Shown piece by piece: positions 25,435-32,455 of a stretch of 64,000 bases of DNA. Positions within the stretch are counted from its first letter, which is position 1, and each line of letters opens with the position of its first letter. This stretch comes from Mesorhizobium waimense. Lineage in GTDB: Bacteria; Pseudomonadota; Alphaproteobacteria; Rhizobiales; Rhizobiaceae. The stretch covers positions 1-64,000 of the forward strand of contig NZ_QZWZ01000024.1 of NCBI RefSeq assembly GCF_003601975.1, read 5' to 3'. The position numbers and the translations under genes are program-made. The notes below the pieces were generated by a model, which was not told where the DNA came from, did no database searches, and worked only from the letters and a program-made list of their open reading frames with translations.

Positions 25435-25903
25435 GCTTAAGAAGGCCGGCGCGCTCACGGCTGCCGGAGCATTGGCCATCGGCCTTATTGGCGGCTTTGA
25501 GGGTTTGCGCCTGAATAGCTATCCGGATGTCGTCCACGTGTGGACGGTCTGTTACGGCGAGACGCGAGGCGTAAAACCCGGCATGAAATTCACCAAGAGT
25601 GAGTGCGACGCAAAGCTTGCCGCGGCGCTGGTCGAGTTTGAGACAGGCATGCGCAAATGCTTGGTGGCGCCGGACGCGATACCCGACAAGCCTTATGCCG
25701 CGTTCCTTTCGCTATCTTACAACATTGGCACAACAGGCTTCTGTAAGTCGTCTGTGGCCAGATACGCCAACGCCGGCAACATGACTGCGGCCTGCAATGC
25801 TTTGCTTGGCTACAACAAGGGCGGCCGTCCGCTGCGCGTCATCAAGGGCTTGGATACGCGACGCAAACAGGAGCGCGCGCTGTGTCTTGAGGGCATAAAC
25901 TAA
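25427..25903 (+). CDS. Endolysin: GH24 lysozyme with signal-anchor N-terminus
   Basis: The 158-residue T4/P21-type lysozyme has the catalytic spacing E25-x8-D34-x5-T40 (FEGLRLNSYPD, then WT). FLSLSYNIGTTGFCKSS is the typical GH24 helix. Residues 8-23 are an uninterrupted weakly hydrophobic Gly/Ala/Leu stretch with no cleavage site. That is the layout of signal-anchor-release (SAR) endolysins, exported by Sec and activated when they leave the membrane. It cuts the glycan strand of peptidoglycan. Overlaps occur with the holin-like gene upstream and a tiny ORF downstream (TAATG). Confidence 0.9.
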   Translation: MSRLKKAGALTAAGALAIGLIGGFEGLRLNSYPDVVHVWTVCYGETRGVKPGMKFTKSECDAKLAAALVEFETGMRKCLVAPDAIPDKPYAAFLSLSYNIGTTGFCKSSVARYANAGNMTAACNALLGYNKGGRPLRVIKGLDTRRKQERALCLEGIN

Positions 25904-25995
25904 TGGGCCAGACGTGGGTAATCTTCCTTACGCCTTACATTGGGCGCGCGTTGCAAGTCGGCGCTGTGGCTCTTGTCCTTTGGTGGCTGCTGTGA
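25903..25995 (+). CDS. Tiny membrane protein in lysis cassette (30 residues)
   Basis: The ATG overlaps the endolysin stop (TAATG), and the TGA stop overlaps the GTG start of the spanin gene (GTGA). The product is MGQTWVIFLTPYIGR followed by a hydrophobic helix ALQVGAVALVLWWLL. Such exact stop-start overlaps at both ends in a lysis cassette argue that it is translated. It could be a small holin, an antiholin or a pure coupling peptide. No homologue is recognised, and the short length limits confidence. Confidence 0.5.
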   Translation: MGQTWVIFLTPYIGRALQVGAVALVLWWLL

Positions 25996-26366
25996 AGTGG
26001 CTCAACCTGCTGACGGGCGGCTATGCCTCTTTGGTGCTCTACGCAATTGCCGCAGCCGCAATCGCTGCCGTTCTCGGCTGGACCTATCACTTGGGTTACG
26101 ACAAGGCCGAAACCAAGGGGACGGCAAAATACGAACAGCGCGAAGTCGAGATTGCCAAGGCGACCGCCGCGGAAATCGGCCGCCAGGCACAAGCCAATGC
26201 GCAGGCGAAGGCAATCGAGGCTGCCCGCATTGCGCAACTTGAGGCCGAGAACGCAGCCCTAGAACTTCTTATCAAGGAAAAATCGGATGAAGCGGACGCT
26301 GACCCTGATCGTGATCGGCCTGCTTTGTCTAGCGGCGCAGGGTTGCGTATCGACGCGATTCATTAG
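25992..26366 (+). CDS. Inner-membrane spanin (Rz-like)
   Basis: The GTG at 25992 is preferred because it overlaps the tiny ORF's stop and gives the usual short cytoplasmic N-terminus, VKWLNLLTGGY. A single membrane helix follows (about 13-34), then a periplasmic Lys/Glu/Ala coiled coil (about 38-100). The DADPDRDRPALSS linker and RIDAIH end resemble Rz proteins. It joins the outer-membrane spanin, encoded in another frame within its 3' end, to fuse the two membranes in the last lysis step. The length is about 124 residues. Confidence 0.8.
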   Translation: MKWLNLLTGGYASLVLYAIAAAAIAAVLGWTYHLGYDKAETKGTAKYEQREVEIAKATAAEIGRQAQANAQAKAIEAARIAQLEAENAALELLIKEKSDEADADPDRDRPALSSGAGLRIDAIH

Positions 26367-26598
26367 TTTGCCGCCCGCCTTGGTTGAGCCAGATGCGCGC
26401 CTGCTGGCGGCCTGCCTTGGTCCGGTTCGGTTGCCTTCTGGGGAATTGACGCAGCGCGATGTCGAGCGGCTTTGGATATCTGACCGCAAGGCGTTGATAA
26501 ACTGCGGGAAGCGTCATGCCGCCCTGCGCGACTTTTACCATGAGCGCGACGCCGATTTGCGCAATATCGAGAAGCGCAAGGGCTGGGCGGGGGAATGA
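26287..26598 (+). CDS. Outer-membrane spanin lipoprotein (Rz1-like)
   Basis: The 103-residue protein has a short lipoprotein signal, MKRTLTLIVIGLLCLAAQGC, with the lipobox Cys at 20. The mature part has a PPALVEP Pro-containing segment and a helical C-terminus. It starts out of frame inside the Rz-like gene, with AAGGAAAA upstream, and overlaps it by 80 bases. This is the embedded Rz/Rz1 arrangement. The mature domain is longer than the classical Rz1 (about 40 residues), so some extra function or fold is likely. Confidence 0.8.
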   Translation: MKRTLTLIVIGLLCLAAQGCVSTRFISLPPALVEPDARLLAACLGPVRLPSGELTQRDVERLWISDRKALINCGKRHAALRDFYHERDADLRNIEKRKGWAGE

Positions 26599-26753
26599 TC
26601 CAAGAACGCGTAACCAATGGCATAGCAGCTGCGGCCACGACCAATGTCCTCTGGCTCCCGTATATACAAGACGGCGCTTCGCTGGCGCTTACCCTTCTCG
26701 GCATCGTATGGCTTGCCGTTCAGATTTATTACAAAGTTTCACGCGGCAGATAA
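26595..26753 (+). CDS. Small holin-like membrane protein (52 residues)
   Basis: The ATG overlaps the stop of the Rz1-like gene (ATGA). The product, MIQERVTNGIAAAATTNVLW and onward, has an N-terminal amphipathic half. One strong membrane helix, ALTLLGIVWLAVQIYY, follows, with a basic end KVSRGR. It resembles small holin-type proteins found at the end of rhizobial prophage lysis cassettes. It is the last phage gene, 24 bases before the terminator. With two other small membrane ORFs nearby, the true holin cannot be chosen from sequence alone. Confidence 0.6.
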   Translation: MIQERVTNGIAAAATTNVLWLPYIQDGASLALTLLGIVWLAVQIYYKVSRGR

Positions 26754-26776
26754 CTGTCGCCGTTTGTTTCGAATTC

Positions 26777-26810
26777 GCCCGCTTGCCCTAACCGGCAGGC
26801 GGGCTTTTTT
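26777..26810 (+). terminator. Strong terminator closing the prophage late operon
   Basis: GCCCGCTTGCC pairs with GGCAGGCGGGC (11 base pairs, one G-U) around a six-base loop, followed by six T. It separates the forward phage genes from reverse-strand genes to the right. Confidence 0.9.
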
Positions 26811-26824
26811 GCGTTTAGCCGTTG

Positions 26825-27370
26825 CTAATCTTCCAGAGACTGACCGCCTTCTTTGCTACGGATGTTCCGAGCCAGAGCGCGACCGTCGAGAGCAGCGTCG
26901 CATACAGGCAAACATGAAGCCAGCGTGCGCGCCACAATCCCCCCTTCGGCGAGTTCGAGGTAGTACTCCTCGCGAAAATCTTCGACAGATTGCGCGAAGA
27001 TGCGCTCGAAGGCCTTCTTCGGCACGAAGAATTTGATCAAGGCCAGGATCGTGGAAGCAGGGGCGGAAACGATGGTTTGCCCCCTCCTGGAGGCGAGGAG
27101 GACGGCTGCTATGACGGCTTCGTTAGCGATCAAGGCGGGGACGTAGGAGACCCCCAATACCAGCCGGATCGGACGGGACTTTATTCGCGGCAGGTTGTAC
27201 TTCATATCATCCATCGCGAGGAGAGTTTGGCGAAGCACCTTCGCTGATCGGTGACGTCCGAGGGGAAGCGCGCGATTCAATCGAGGTGAGCGTTCTGCCT
27301 TCGGTCGGCCCGGTGGCGGGCTGCTTAAAAAATGGCCGATGGCCTTCAAAACAGAGAGGAAACTTCTCAT
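26825..27370 (-). CDS. PadR-linked hypothetical protein (permease prefix domain-like)
   Basis: The ATG at 27370 overlaps the PadR stop (ATGA), making the two an operon. The 181-residue product has a basic N-terminus and a hydrophobic segment near 70-90 (LVLGVSYVPALIANEAVIAAVL). A distinctive stretch follows: FFVPKKAFERIFAQSVEDFR and then EEYYLEL. The 'P-KxxxRxxxxxxxDxxEEY' pattern resembles a helical prefix domain of PadR-associated permeases. Here there is no permease domain, only the prefix-like part. The function is unknown, and it may be a membrane-associated partner of the regulator. Confidence 0.55.
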   Translation of the reverse strand: MRSFLSVLKAIGHFLSSPPPGRPKAERSPRLNRALPLGRHRSAKVLRQTLLAMDDMKYNLPRIKSRPIRLVLGVSYVPALIANEAVIAAVLLASRRGQTIVSAPASTILALIKFFVPKKAFERIFAQSVEDFREEYYLELAEGGIVARTLASCLPVCDAALDGRALARNIRSKEGGQSLED

Positions 27371-27669
27371 TGAGGGACGATCTCCCAAGACAAGTAGGCC
27401 GCCGCGGCTGCCTGTGCGGCCGCCAACGCACGTTGGCCCAAGCCTGAGATGCTGTAGATGCGTCTCGGCATACCGCTCTCATGGGGCGCGCGCTCGGCTT
27501 CCCGAGATTTGACGTAGCCCTTATCGGCCATCCGCTCGAGCGTCACGTAGACGGTTCCTCGCTTCAAGATCGAAGACTCCTTCACCATTTCCAGCCCGTA
27601 CATCTCTTTCGAGCGCAGAAGGCTCAGAATCTCAAATTCCACGCGCGAAACGCGCGGCACATTATTCAT
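27367..27669 (-). CDS. PadR family transcriptional regulator
   Basis: The ATG at 27669 has AGGAG seven bases upstream. The 100-residue product has the PadR winged helix: SRVEFEILSLLRSKEMYGLE, then ILKRGTVYVTLERMADKGYV, then RRIYSISGLGQRAL in the wing. The short length fits the minimal PadR-s1 type. An imperfect TGTA-N10-TACA palindrome overlaps its own -10 box, so autorepression is likely. It is co-transcribed with the gene that follows. Confidence 0.88.
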   Translation of the reverse strand: MNNVPRVSRVEFEILSLLRSKEMYGLEMVKESSILKRGTVYVTLERMADKGYVKSREAERAPHESGMPRRIYSISGLGQRALAAAQAAAAAYLSWEIVPQ

Positions 27670-27687
27670 TGGTTCGCTCCTACAGTC

Positions 27688-27726
27688 TGTATAACCGCTA
27701 TTACACATTGTAAGACTGAAAATCAA
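27688..27726 (-). promoter_or_regulatory. Promoter and operator of the PadR operon
   Basis: On the reverse strand TTGATT (complement of 27721-27726) and TAATAG (complement of 27698-27703) are 17 bases apart. The palindrome TGTA-N10-TACA at 27688-27705 covers the -10 box. PadR proteins usually bind ATGT/ACAT-type dyads, so this is a good candidate for autoregulation. Confidence 0.65.
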
Positions 27727-27973
27727 GGGCCCAGCGTAGGCACCTGAATTGGTGCCGCATTAAGTGCGCGGCTGGAACATTAGCGCCATCCGGCGATTTA
27801 CGTTAGGTGTCGGATGCCGCTGCTTGGCGTCCGGCGCAGGCTGGTGGGGCAAACATCGGCCGGCCCGCGCTTCCCTCCGTGGCGCGGGCTTTTGATGAAT
27901 CTCCATATTTCAGCAACTGCTAACGGAACTAAATTAGGCCCCGCGCTTTGAGACTCGCCCTGAGTGGAGTCCC
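27727..27973. other. Intergenic region between PadR operon and ligase, with terminator
   Basis: No gene is seen. GCCCGCGC (27863-27870) and GCGCGGGC (27882-27889) form an eight-base stem followed by TTTT, a terminator on the forward strand. It has no intact gene directly before it, so it may be the tail of a deleted gene. Confidence 0.45.
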
Positions 27974-28777
27974 ATGCGTAAGAAGGCTTCTGGCGCCCAG
28001 CTGTCGTTCATTCCCCCGATGATGCCAACCCTGGTTGAGAAGCCAGCGGAGGGCGGCGGATGGATACACGAAGTTAAATTCGACGGCTACCGCACGCAGA
28101 TCGTCATTGACGACAGTGGCGTTCGCCTCTTCACTCGCCGCGGCCACGATTGGACGTCGAAATACAGTCCGATCGCCGAGGCGTCGAAGGCGCTCCACGT
28201 CGAACGCGCCGTCCTCGACGGAGAGGTCATCGTCACCAATGATGCTGGCCTTTCAGACTTCCGTGCGCTTCGCTCTGCGATCACCAGCCGCCCGCAGGAT
28301 CTGTATTTCGTCGCGTTCGATCTGTTGCACCTCGACGGAGAGGACCTGCGCGATCTGGGAGTTGAAGTGCGGCGGGAACTCCTTCAATGCGTGATCCCGC
28401 CCAACGGCAGGATCCAATTCAGCGAACCGCTGCCCGGCGACGCAAATTCCATCTTTCAGTTGATCGACCAGGCTGGCATCGAGGGCATGGTATCGAAACG
28501 GATCGGCAGCACGTATCGTGAAAGCGGCAAGCCCGCATTCGCCTTGCTCGCTGAGCCGGGCACCGGCCGCTATGTCGGATCGGCCTTCATTACCCTCAAT
28601 CGGGAAATGCGCGAACGCCTGTGGAAGCGCGTTCAGGAGCATTCCGGGCCGGCGCCTAAGGGCATGAAGCGGCCCGCAACGCAGTGGGTCAAGCCAGGGC
28701 TGATCGGCCGCGTGAAGCACTTACGTGGCGAAGAAGATTTGCGGCATGCTTCGCTGCAGGATTTCCGGGAAGAATGA
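27974..28777 (+). pseudogene. ATP-dependent DNA ligase (LigD-type), internally deleted, motif V missing
   Basis: The 267-residue product has the adenylation motif EVKFDGYR (Lys 35) and motif III-like LDGEVIV (81-87). The YFVAFDLLHLDGEDLR strand and motif IV EGMVSKR (170-176) are also present. Family members continue with a segment holding motif V (WLKxK), then a link to the OB domain. Here YRESGK (181-186) jumps straight to PAFALLAEPGTGRYVG, so about 25 residues including motif V are absent with the frame kept. The OB-fold end (WVKPGLIGRVKHLRG) is present. Without motif V, nick sealing is doubtful. No polymerase or nuclease domain is attached. Confidence 0.75.
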
Positions 28778-29013
28778 GCAAGCGCGGGAGTGATTTTCTC
28801 TACCAATGGCCCGCTGCTTTCCCCGGCAGCGGGCTATCTCTCAGAGATACCGATCACCGTCGGCGCGATGTTCGAAACAGAACCAACGCGACGGCTGCTT
28901 CGGCTTGGCGAAGCCCCAGCCGGCATCCTTGCCGCAACCGGGGTGCTCGCAGAGATGATGCTGGATGCCCGGTGGCGTGATGTGCTCTGCCCGTGGAAGC
29001 CTGATTTCATCAG
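28778..29013. other. Intergenic stretch with a hairpin
   Basis: GCCCGCTGC (28809-28817) pairs with GCAGCGGGC (28826-28834) around an eight-base loop; no T-run follows. A forward reading frame with GILAATGVLAEMMLDARWRD runs through here, but I do not recognise it and it runs over the antisense of the SRAP remnant. I see no supportable gene. Confidence 0.3.
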
Positions 29014-29470
29014 TCACAAAAGGATGCCTTGTGCTGGCGACTGCACGGGAAACTTGATCTGTGTTGCCGGCTTCCCGACGATCACCAATGCATCGTCGGG
29101 CGCAGGCCGCTGTAGTCGCTTCGCTTCAGACCACGGCGCCGTCAGCCACGCCTCTATGTCGTCACGCGTCTTCAGGATCACAGGCATTGCCTTCTCGTGG
29201 ATCGGCGCGATGAGAGCGTTGGGCTTGGTGGTCATGAAGCCGTAAAGCTCATGGTCGCCAGGCCCTTCCTTGACCTTGCGTACGCCCTGCCAGGGCGTCC
29301 CCGGGCCGGCGAAGAAGAACAGCGGACGCTCCTCGCTCAACGCGAACCAGTAGTTCTTCTGGACGCCTGTCTCGGGATCCTTGTCGTTGGGCGTTGGGGA
29401 GGGCTCGGCGAAGCTTGTCACAGGCACTACGCAGCGGTTCTCGACGCCAACAAAGGATCGCCACCAGCTG
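29014..29470 (-). pseudogene. SRAP (YedK/HMCES-like) peptidase, C-terminal remnant
   Basis: The segment VENRCVVPVTSFAEPSPT, then ERPLFFFAG, then GFMTTKPNALIAPIHEKAMP and ILKTRDDIEAWL is the C-terminal half of a SOS-response-associated peptidase. The family needs Cys 2 at the N-terminus to crosslink abasic sites in single-stranded DNA. Here the first 80-90 residues are gone and the frame instead joins unrelated sequence at about 29470. The conserved His in PIHEKAMPVI remains. It cannot work as an SRAP protein. Confidence 0.8.
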
Positions 29471-29554
29471 ATAAGCAAGGTGATCGAGAGGGCTGCGGAG
29501 ATTTTGAATTGCGTCGGCCGCAATGGCCGTCAATGAATGGGGAATCGGTGCCAC
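29462..29554 (-). pseudogene. Remnant of a NLRSxLDHL-family hypothetical gene
   Basis: In a different reverse frame from the SRAP remnant, about 31 codons read APIPHSLTAIAADAIQNLR and then SPLDHLAYQLV. The pattern AIxNLRSxLDHLxYxLV is common in a family of uncharacterised bacterial proteins. It stops matching exactly where SRAP homology begins in the other frame, marking a recombination junction near 29462-29470. It is too short to be functional. Confidence 0.5.
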
Positions 29555-29567
29555 TTTGCTGGCATAA

Positions 29568-29807
29568 TCACGGACAATTCTGCAGGTACCACATCGCCTG
29601 ATCGCAGGATCTGATCTTGCCGCAAGTCAGTCGCGTGCCGCAGTCCCAGGACTGAGCGAGCAAGTTGGCGCTAGGAGAGGGGGCTGGCGAGGAGGGCGCC
29701 GACGATCCACCAAGCGCCCAATAGATTGCCCCGCCGACAATGACGGCAGGACCGGCACGGCAAAGAAGCCAGAGGTGCAGCCGAATATCGCCAGGGAAGC
29801 GTGTCAT
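29568..29807 (-). CDS. Small membrane protein with Excalibur-like Cys motif
   Basis: The 79-residue product has one hydrophobic segment (about 12-32), a Ser/Pro/Ala linker, then WDCGTRLTCGKIRSCDQAM and WYLQNC. The CGT-x-x-x-CG-x-x-x-SC-x-x-A-x-x-YL-x-x-C pattern resembles the Excalibur-type Cys domain at the ends of thermonuclease-like and other exported proteins. The ATG overlaps the stop of the Rap1a-type gene upstream (ATGA), so the two were one operon. The domain probably faces the periplasm. Its role is unknown. Confidence 0.6.
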   Translation of the reverse strand: MTRFPGDIRLHLWLLCRAGPAVIVGGAIYWALGGSSAPSSPAPSPSANLLAQSWDCGTRLTCGKIRSCDQAMWYLQNCP

Positions 29808-30230
29808 TGTTTACACGGATAGCCGTCTGTCAGCGCCTGGCGAGTGAGGAGATAGCCAGCCAAATGTCTCTTTTCCGGATGCTGATCGAGAAAACGTGCA
29901 ACGACTTCCGTAACGTCGTTTGCATTCACGCTATCGGTGAGGCAGAACGGTCCGATGTTCTCGACCTCGGAAACACCAATAGAATTCATTATCCCGAAAT
30001 GATCTAAGACTCCAACGACGAACCCGTAGCACTCGGCAGCATCCCATGCCTGCCGCGTGCTCACATATCCTCCAGATCTTTCTCATTTCAAGGAATTCCC
30101 GACAGTATTTGGTAAGTGTGTCGCCGGGCATGTAAACGCTGACGTCTTTGGCGCTCGCCGCCACTGCCCACAAAGTTCCTGCCGCAGTCATTGCAATACC
30201 ACAGTAAGCTACTCTCTGTAACTTTCTCAA
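29804..30230 (-). pseudogene. Rap1a/Tai-type immunity protein gene, frameshifted
   Basis: Two reverse frames together make one Rap1a-like protein. The upstream part (from TTG at 30230) has a signal peptide, QRVAYCGIAMTAAG and onward, then GDTLTKYCREFLEM. The downstream part (29804-30064) has AWDAAECYGFVVGVLDHFGI, then FLDQHPEKRHLAGYLLTRQA and YPC. Rap1a proteins are periplasmic immunity proteins against type VI amidase effectors, with paired Cys. The switch needs a one-base indel between about 30065 and 30085, since the downstream frame has a TGA just before that. A sequencing error is the alternative. Confidence 0.65.
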
Positions 30231-30333
30231 ATCGCGTCCCTTCTCTCGAGGACCGATCGAGCAATATCCAGCATTGGAAAACGCCTATCAGTTGTCACCG
30301 CGACGAGATTAACGCGGGCAGCCTCGGTTGAGG

Positions 30334-31410
30334 TCACGAGGTTGGTATTGGGACGGCCACGCCGCCGGCAAGATAATCCTTCGCCGTAGCTCGCAGGCGA
30401 TCGGCGTAGTCATAGATTTCGTCGAGCGAGTCGATCTTGACCTTCTCTTCCTTCTCGCCGTCAAAAAGTCCGAGATATTTGACGGTCCTGTTGAACCATA
30501 GTCGGGCCAGTGGCTTACGATTGTTGTTGTCGACAAGGATGCCGCAATAACTTTTTTGGTCGCGCATAATCACCCTTGCTGGCTTCAGAAGGTCGCGAAC
30601 AATTGCGCGGACGACCATAAATCCCTCGCGCTCATCCTCGGTTGTCACAACCTCTTCTTCGGTGCCAAGTCCCTCCGCGCCAATCTCCGATATCTCCGTC
30701 TCTGCTAGGGCGGTAGAAAGACGAGACTGAACCGACTCCCGAACGATTTCTCGAAAGGCGGCCTTCACCATGGGTGTGAACTGTTCTTTGACCTGCGCTG
30801 TAAATCGGCCCTGGTAAAGTCCAACCGTTACCATCCGGACAAAATCTTCGGGCGGGTTCTCCATCACGCCGCCAATCTCTTTCTTGATGGCGGAGGTGTA
30901 CTTCAGGCGATGGGCGGACTGGAGAATTCCATCCACATTGAAATCGGCCTTTGCGAATTTCTTCAATTCGGACGTCAATTGGCCCTGCAGGTCTGAAAGT
31001 TCGAATGTGAGGAATGGTCGATCATCGAGCTTGTTTGGCGCGACAAGATCGGTATGGAAGTGGAAGGCTCGACCGTTTGTCAGAATTGCGAATTTGGCAT
31101 TCGTGACAGAAAAATATCGATACAATTGAGCAAGGTGAACTCGATCGAGAACGGTAGAGATTGGCTTGCACTCGACAAGTATTCTGATCTCCCCATCAAT
31201 TTTGATCGCGTAGTCTACTTTTTCTCCTTTTTTCCCTACCGCATCGGCACAGAACTCGGGGATGACCTCGTCGGGATTGAAAACGTCATAATCTAAGGCG
31301 GCCAAAAAAGGTAACACGATTGCCGTCTTTAGGGCTTCCTCCGTAAGCATTGCGCTTGAGTGAGTTTTGATGCGATCGGCAAGAACACGAAGTTTTTCTT
31401 CGACACTCAT
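30334..31410 (-). CDS. Orphan HsdR-N-type nuclease-like protein
   Basis: ATG at 31410 follows GGAGGGGAACT, and 18 upstream in-frame residues are excluded. The 358-residue product resembles the N-terminal domain of type I restriction HsdR subunits. LPFLAALDYDVFNPDEVIPE, then KVDYAIKIDGEIRILVECKP give the PD-(D/E)xK residues Asp 67, Glu 80 and Lys 82. There is no helicase domain and no hsdM/hsdS nearby. The second half (about 180-358) is unlike HsdR and has a beta-rich end, YCGILVDNNNRKPLARLWFN. Such stand-alone proteins are widespread and often lie in accessory islands. A nuclease or defence role is an inference. Confidence 0.75.
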   Translation of the reverse strand: MSVEEKLRVLADRIKTHSSAMLTEEALKTAIVLPFLAALDYDVFNPDEVIPEFCADAVGKKGEKVDYAIKIDGEIRILVECKPISTVLDRVHLAQLYRYFSVTNAKFAILTNGRAFHFHTDLVAPNKLDDRPFLTFELSDLQGQLTSELKKFAKADFNVDGILQSAHRLKYTSAIKKEIGGVMENPPEDFVRMVTVGLYQGRFTAQVKEQFTPMVKAAFREIVRESVQSRLSTALAETEISEIGAEGLGTEEEVVTTEDEREGFMVVRAIVRDLLKPARVIMRDQKSYCGILVDNNNRKPLARLWFNRTVKYLGLFDGEKEEKVKIDSLDEIYDYADRLRATAKDYLAGGVAVPIPTS

Positions 31411-31576
31411 AGTTCCCCTCCCAAAATTATGGGGCAGGATCGTGCAAAAGATGGATTCGCGCAAGTCGATCTAGATTCGGCGACTTATGAGTCGACAAAT
31501 GGCAGTCACGGTGAACGCCCGTAGCTTTACAGCAGGGCCGGACATTCGACCGTCCCGCCCACCTCCCGCGGGGAGT
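31411..31576. other. Intergenic region with a perfect short palindrome
   Basis: CGACT-TATG-AGTCG lies at 31481-31494, about 70 bases upstream of the HsdR-N-like gene. It could be its operator. No promoter of good quality is evident, and nothing else is recognised here. Confidence 0.3.
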
Positions 31577-31984
31577 TCAATCGCCCTCGCTGATTTTATC
31601 CGTCAACATCTTCGTGTGTGGCGGGCGCTTGGCACGCTGAAGGATCAATTTACGGCTGCTGCGCATGGCTTCAGCCTGCTCCTCAAGCCGCGCCTCCTCC
31701 TCAAGTGTTTGTAGTTCTACGCGCATCTCCTTATCAAACACTAGGAGGCTTCCGATCTCTGCGTCGTCCGGAAGCGGATCGCAAACCAACCACCATATAT
31801 CTCGCCCGCCTATCATCGGAACGAACACGCGACGGCGGACTTTGAGGGGATCGTGGATCTCGTCAGCGATTATGTCCCCGACGTCGGGCACAAAGCCAAA
31901 GCGCGCGATTTCACAGGTCCGCGAAAGTTGCAATTCGCCGTCGAGCCAATACGCGATTTCGATCTTGGGTGGCTCGCCGTTCAT
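31577..31984 (-). CDS. Hypothetical protein, last gene of XRE operon
   Basis: The 135-residue protein has an N-terminal beta-rich part (IEIAYWLDGELQLSRTCEIA, then VPDVGDIIADEI), then WWLVCDPLP. A long acidic-basic helix follows (about 85-120: EEEARLEEQAEAMRSSR). No known domain is recognised. It lies 12 bases after the preceding gene of a three-gene operon headed by a helix-turn-helix protein. Confidence 0.55.
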   Translation of the reverse strand: MNGEPPKIEIAYWLDGELQLSRTCEIARFGFVPDVGDIIADEIHDPLKVRRRVFVPMIGGRDIWWLVCDPLPDDAEIGSLLVFDKEMRVELQTLEEEARLEEQAEAMRSSRKLILQRAKRPPHTKMLTDKISEGD

Positions 31985-31996
31985 TTATTGACCTCG

Positions 31997-32455
31997 TCAT
32001 CGCTTGTCGCGGCAATTCGCGCCCTCGCGCTCCTTGCGCAGGATCTCTTTGCGTTCAAACGTCCAGTATGAAGGATCGCGGTTGGAGCGGTCTAGCGTCT
32101 CGGCGGTATCGATGGGACCAACCTCCAACGGTTCGCTCAACCAAACCACTTGGAAGCCCTCGCGATGGATACGTCGTACCGCTTCGTCCAATTTATAGAA
32201 ATGGTCTTCATGAATTTGATCAACAATCAGGACCCAGAAGCCACAGTCTTCATCGTCTGGCCTTAGATCAACCAGATAACGATTTTCGACCTGATAGACG
32301 GCAAGCCCTTCGTCCTCTAGATGCAGCGTAAGGCGGTCTCCGATACATGGGACCACATTCTTGAGGCGTTTCAGCGACAGTCGATCATGATCGAAGTAGC
32401 CGTCCCCACTCCTCATCAGCACAACGATTTCGTCGCGCACCGTATCGTCATTCAC
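31997..32455 (-). CDS. Hypothetical protein, middle gene of XRE operon
   Basis: The 152-residue protein begins with an ATG overlapping the regulator's stop (ATGA). It contains KNVVPCIGDRLTLHLEDEGL near the N-terminus, then ENRYLVDLRPDDEDCGFWVL. Its C-terminus is charged and ends KEREGANCRDKR. The beta-rich layout and 'VPxxGDxL' phrase echo its downstream neighbour (VPDVGDII), so the two may be distant paralogues. No toxin or enzyme motif can be assigned. Confidence 0.55.
   Translation of the reverse strand: MNDDTVRDEIVVLMRSGDGYFDHDRLSLKRLKNVVPCIGDRLTLHLEDEGLAVYQVENRYLVDLRPDDEDCGFWVLIVDQIHEDHFYKLDEAVRRIHREGFQVVWLSEPLEVGPIDTAETLDRSNRDPSYWTFERKEILRKEREGANCRDKR

Larger units (their letters stand above)
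114..26810 (+). mobile_element. Prophage region (left end outside window, siphovirus-type late genes)
   Basis: The region is a continuous, almost entirely forward-strand block in canonical order: replication protein, HNH, terminase small and large subunits, portal, protease, capsid, connectors, tail tube, chaperones, tape measure, tail tip, fibres, lysis. It closes at a strong terminator at 26777-26810. The head genes are HK97-type. The tail-tip genes resemble those of Rhodobacterales/Rhizobiales gene transfer agents. No integrase, repressor, excisionase or att repeat is seen, so the element either extends left past the IS630 copy or has lost those genes. The late genes show no frameshifts or stops and look intact. 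Confidence 0.85.

Noticed and set aside
28684..29245. Forward ORFs running from the ligase end across the SRAP remnant
   Set aside because: They are antisense to recognisable SRAP sequence over much of their length and show no known motif.
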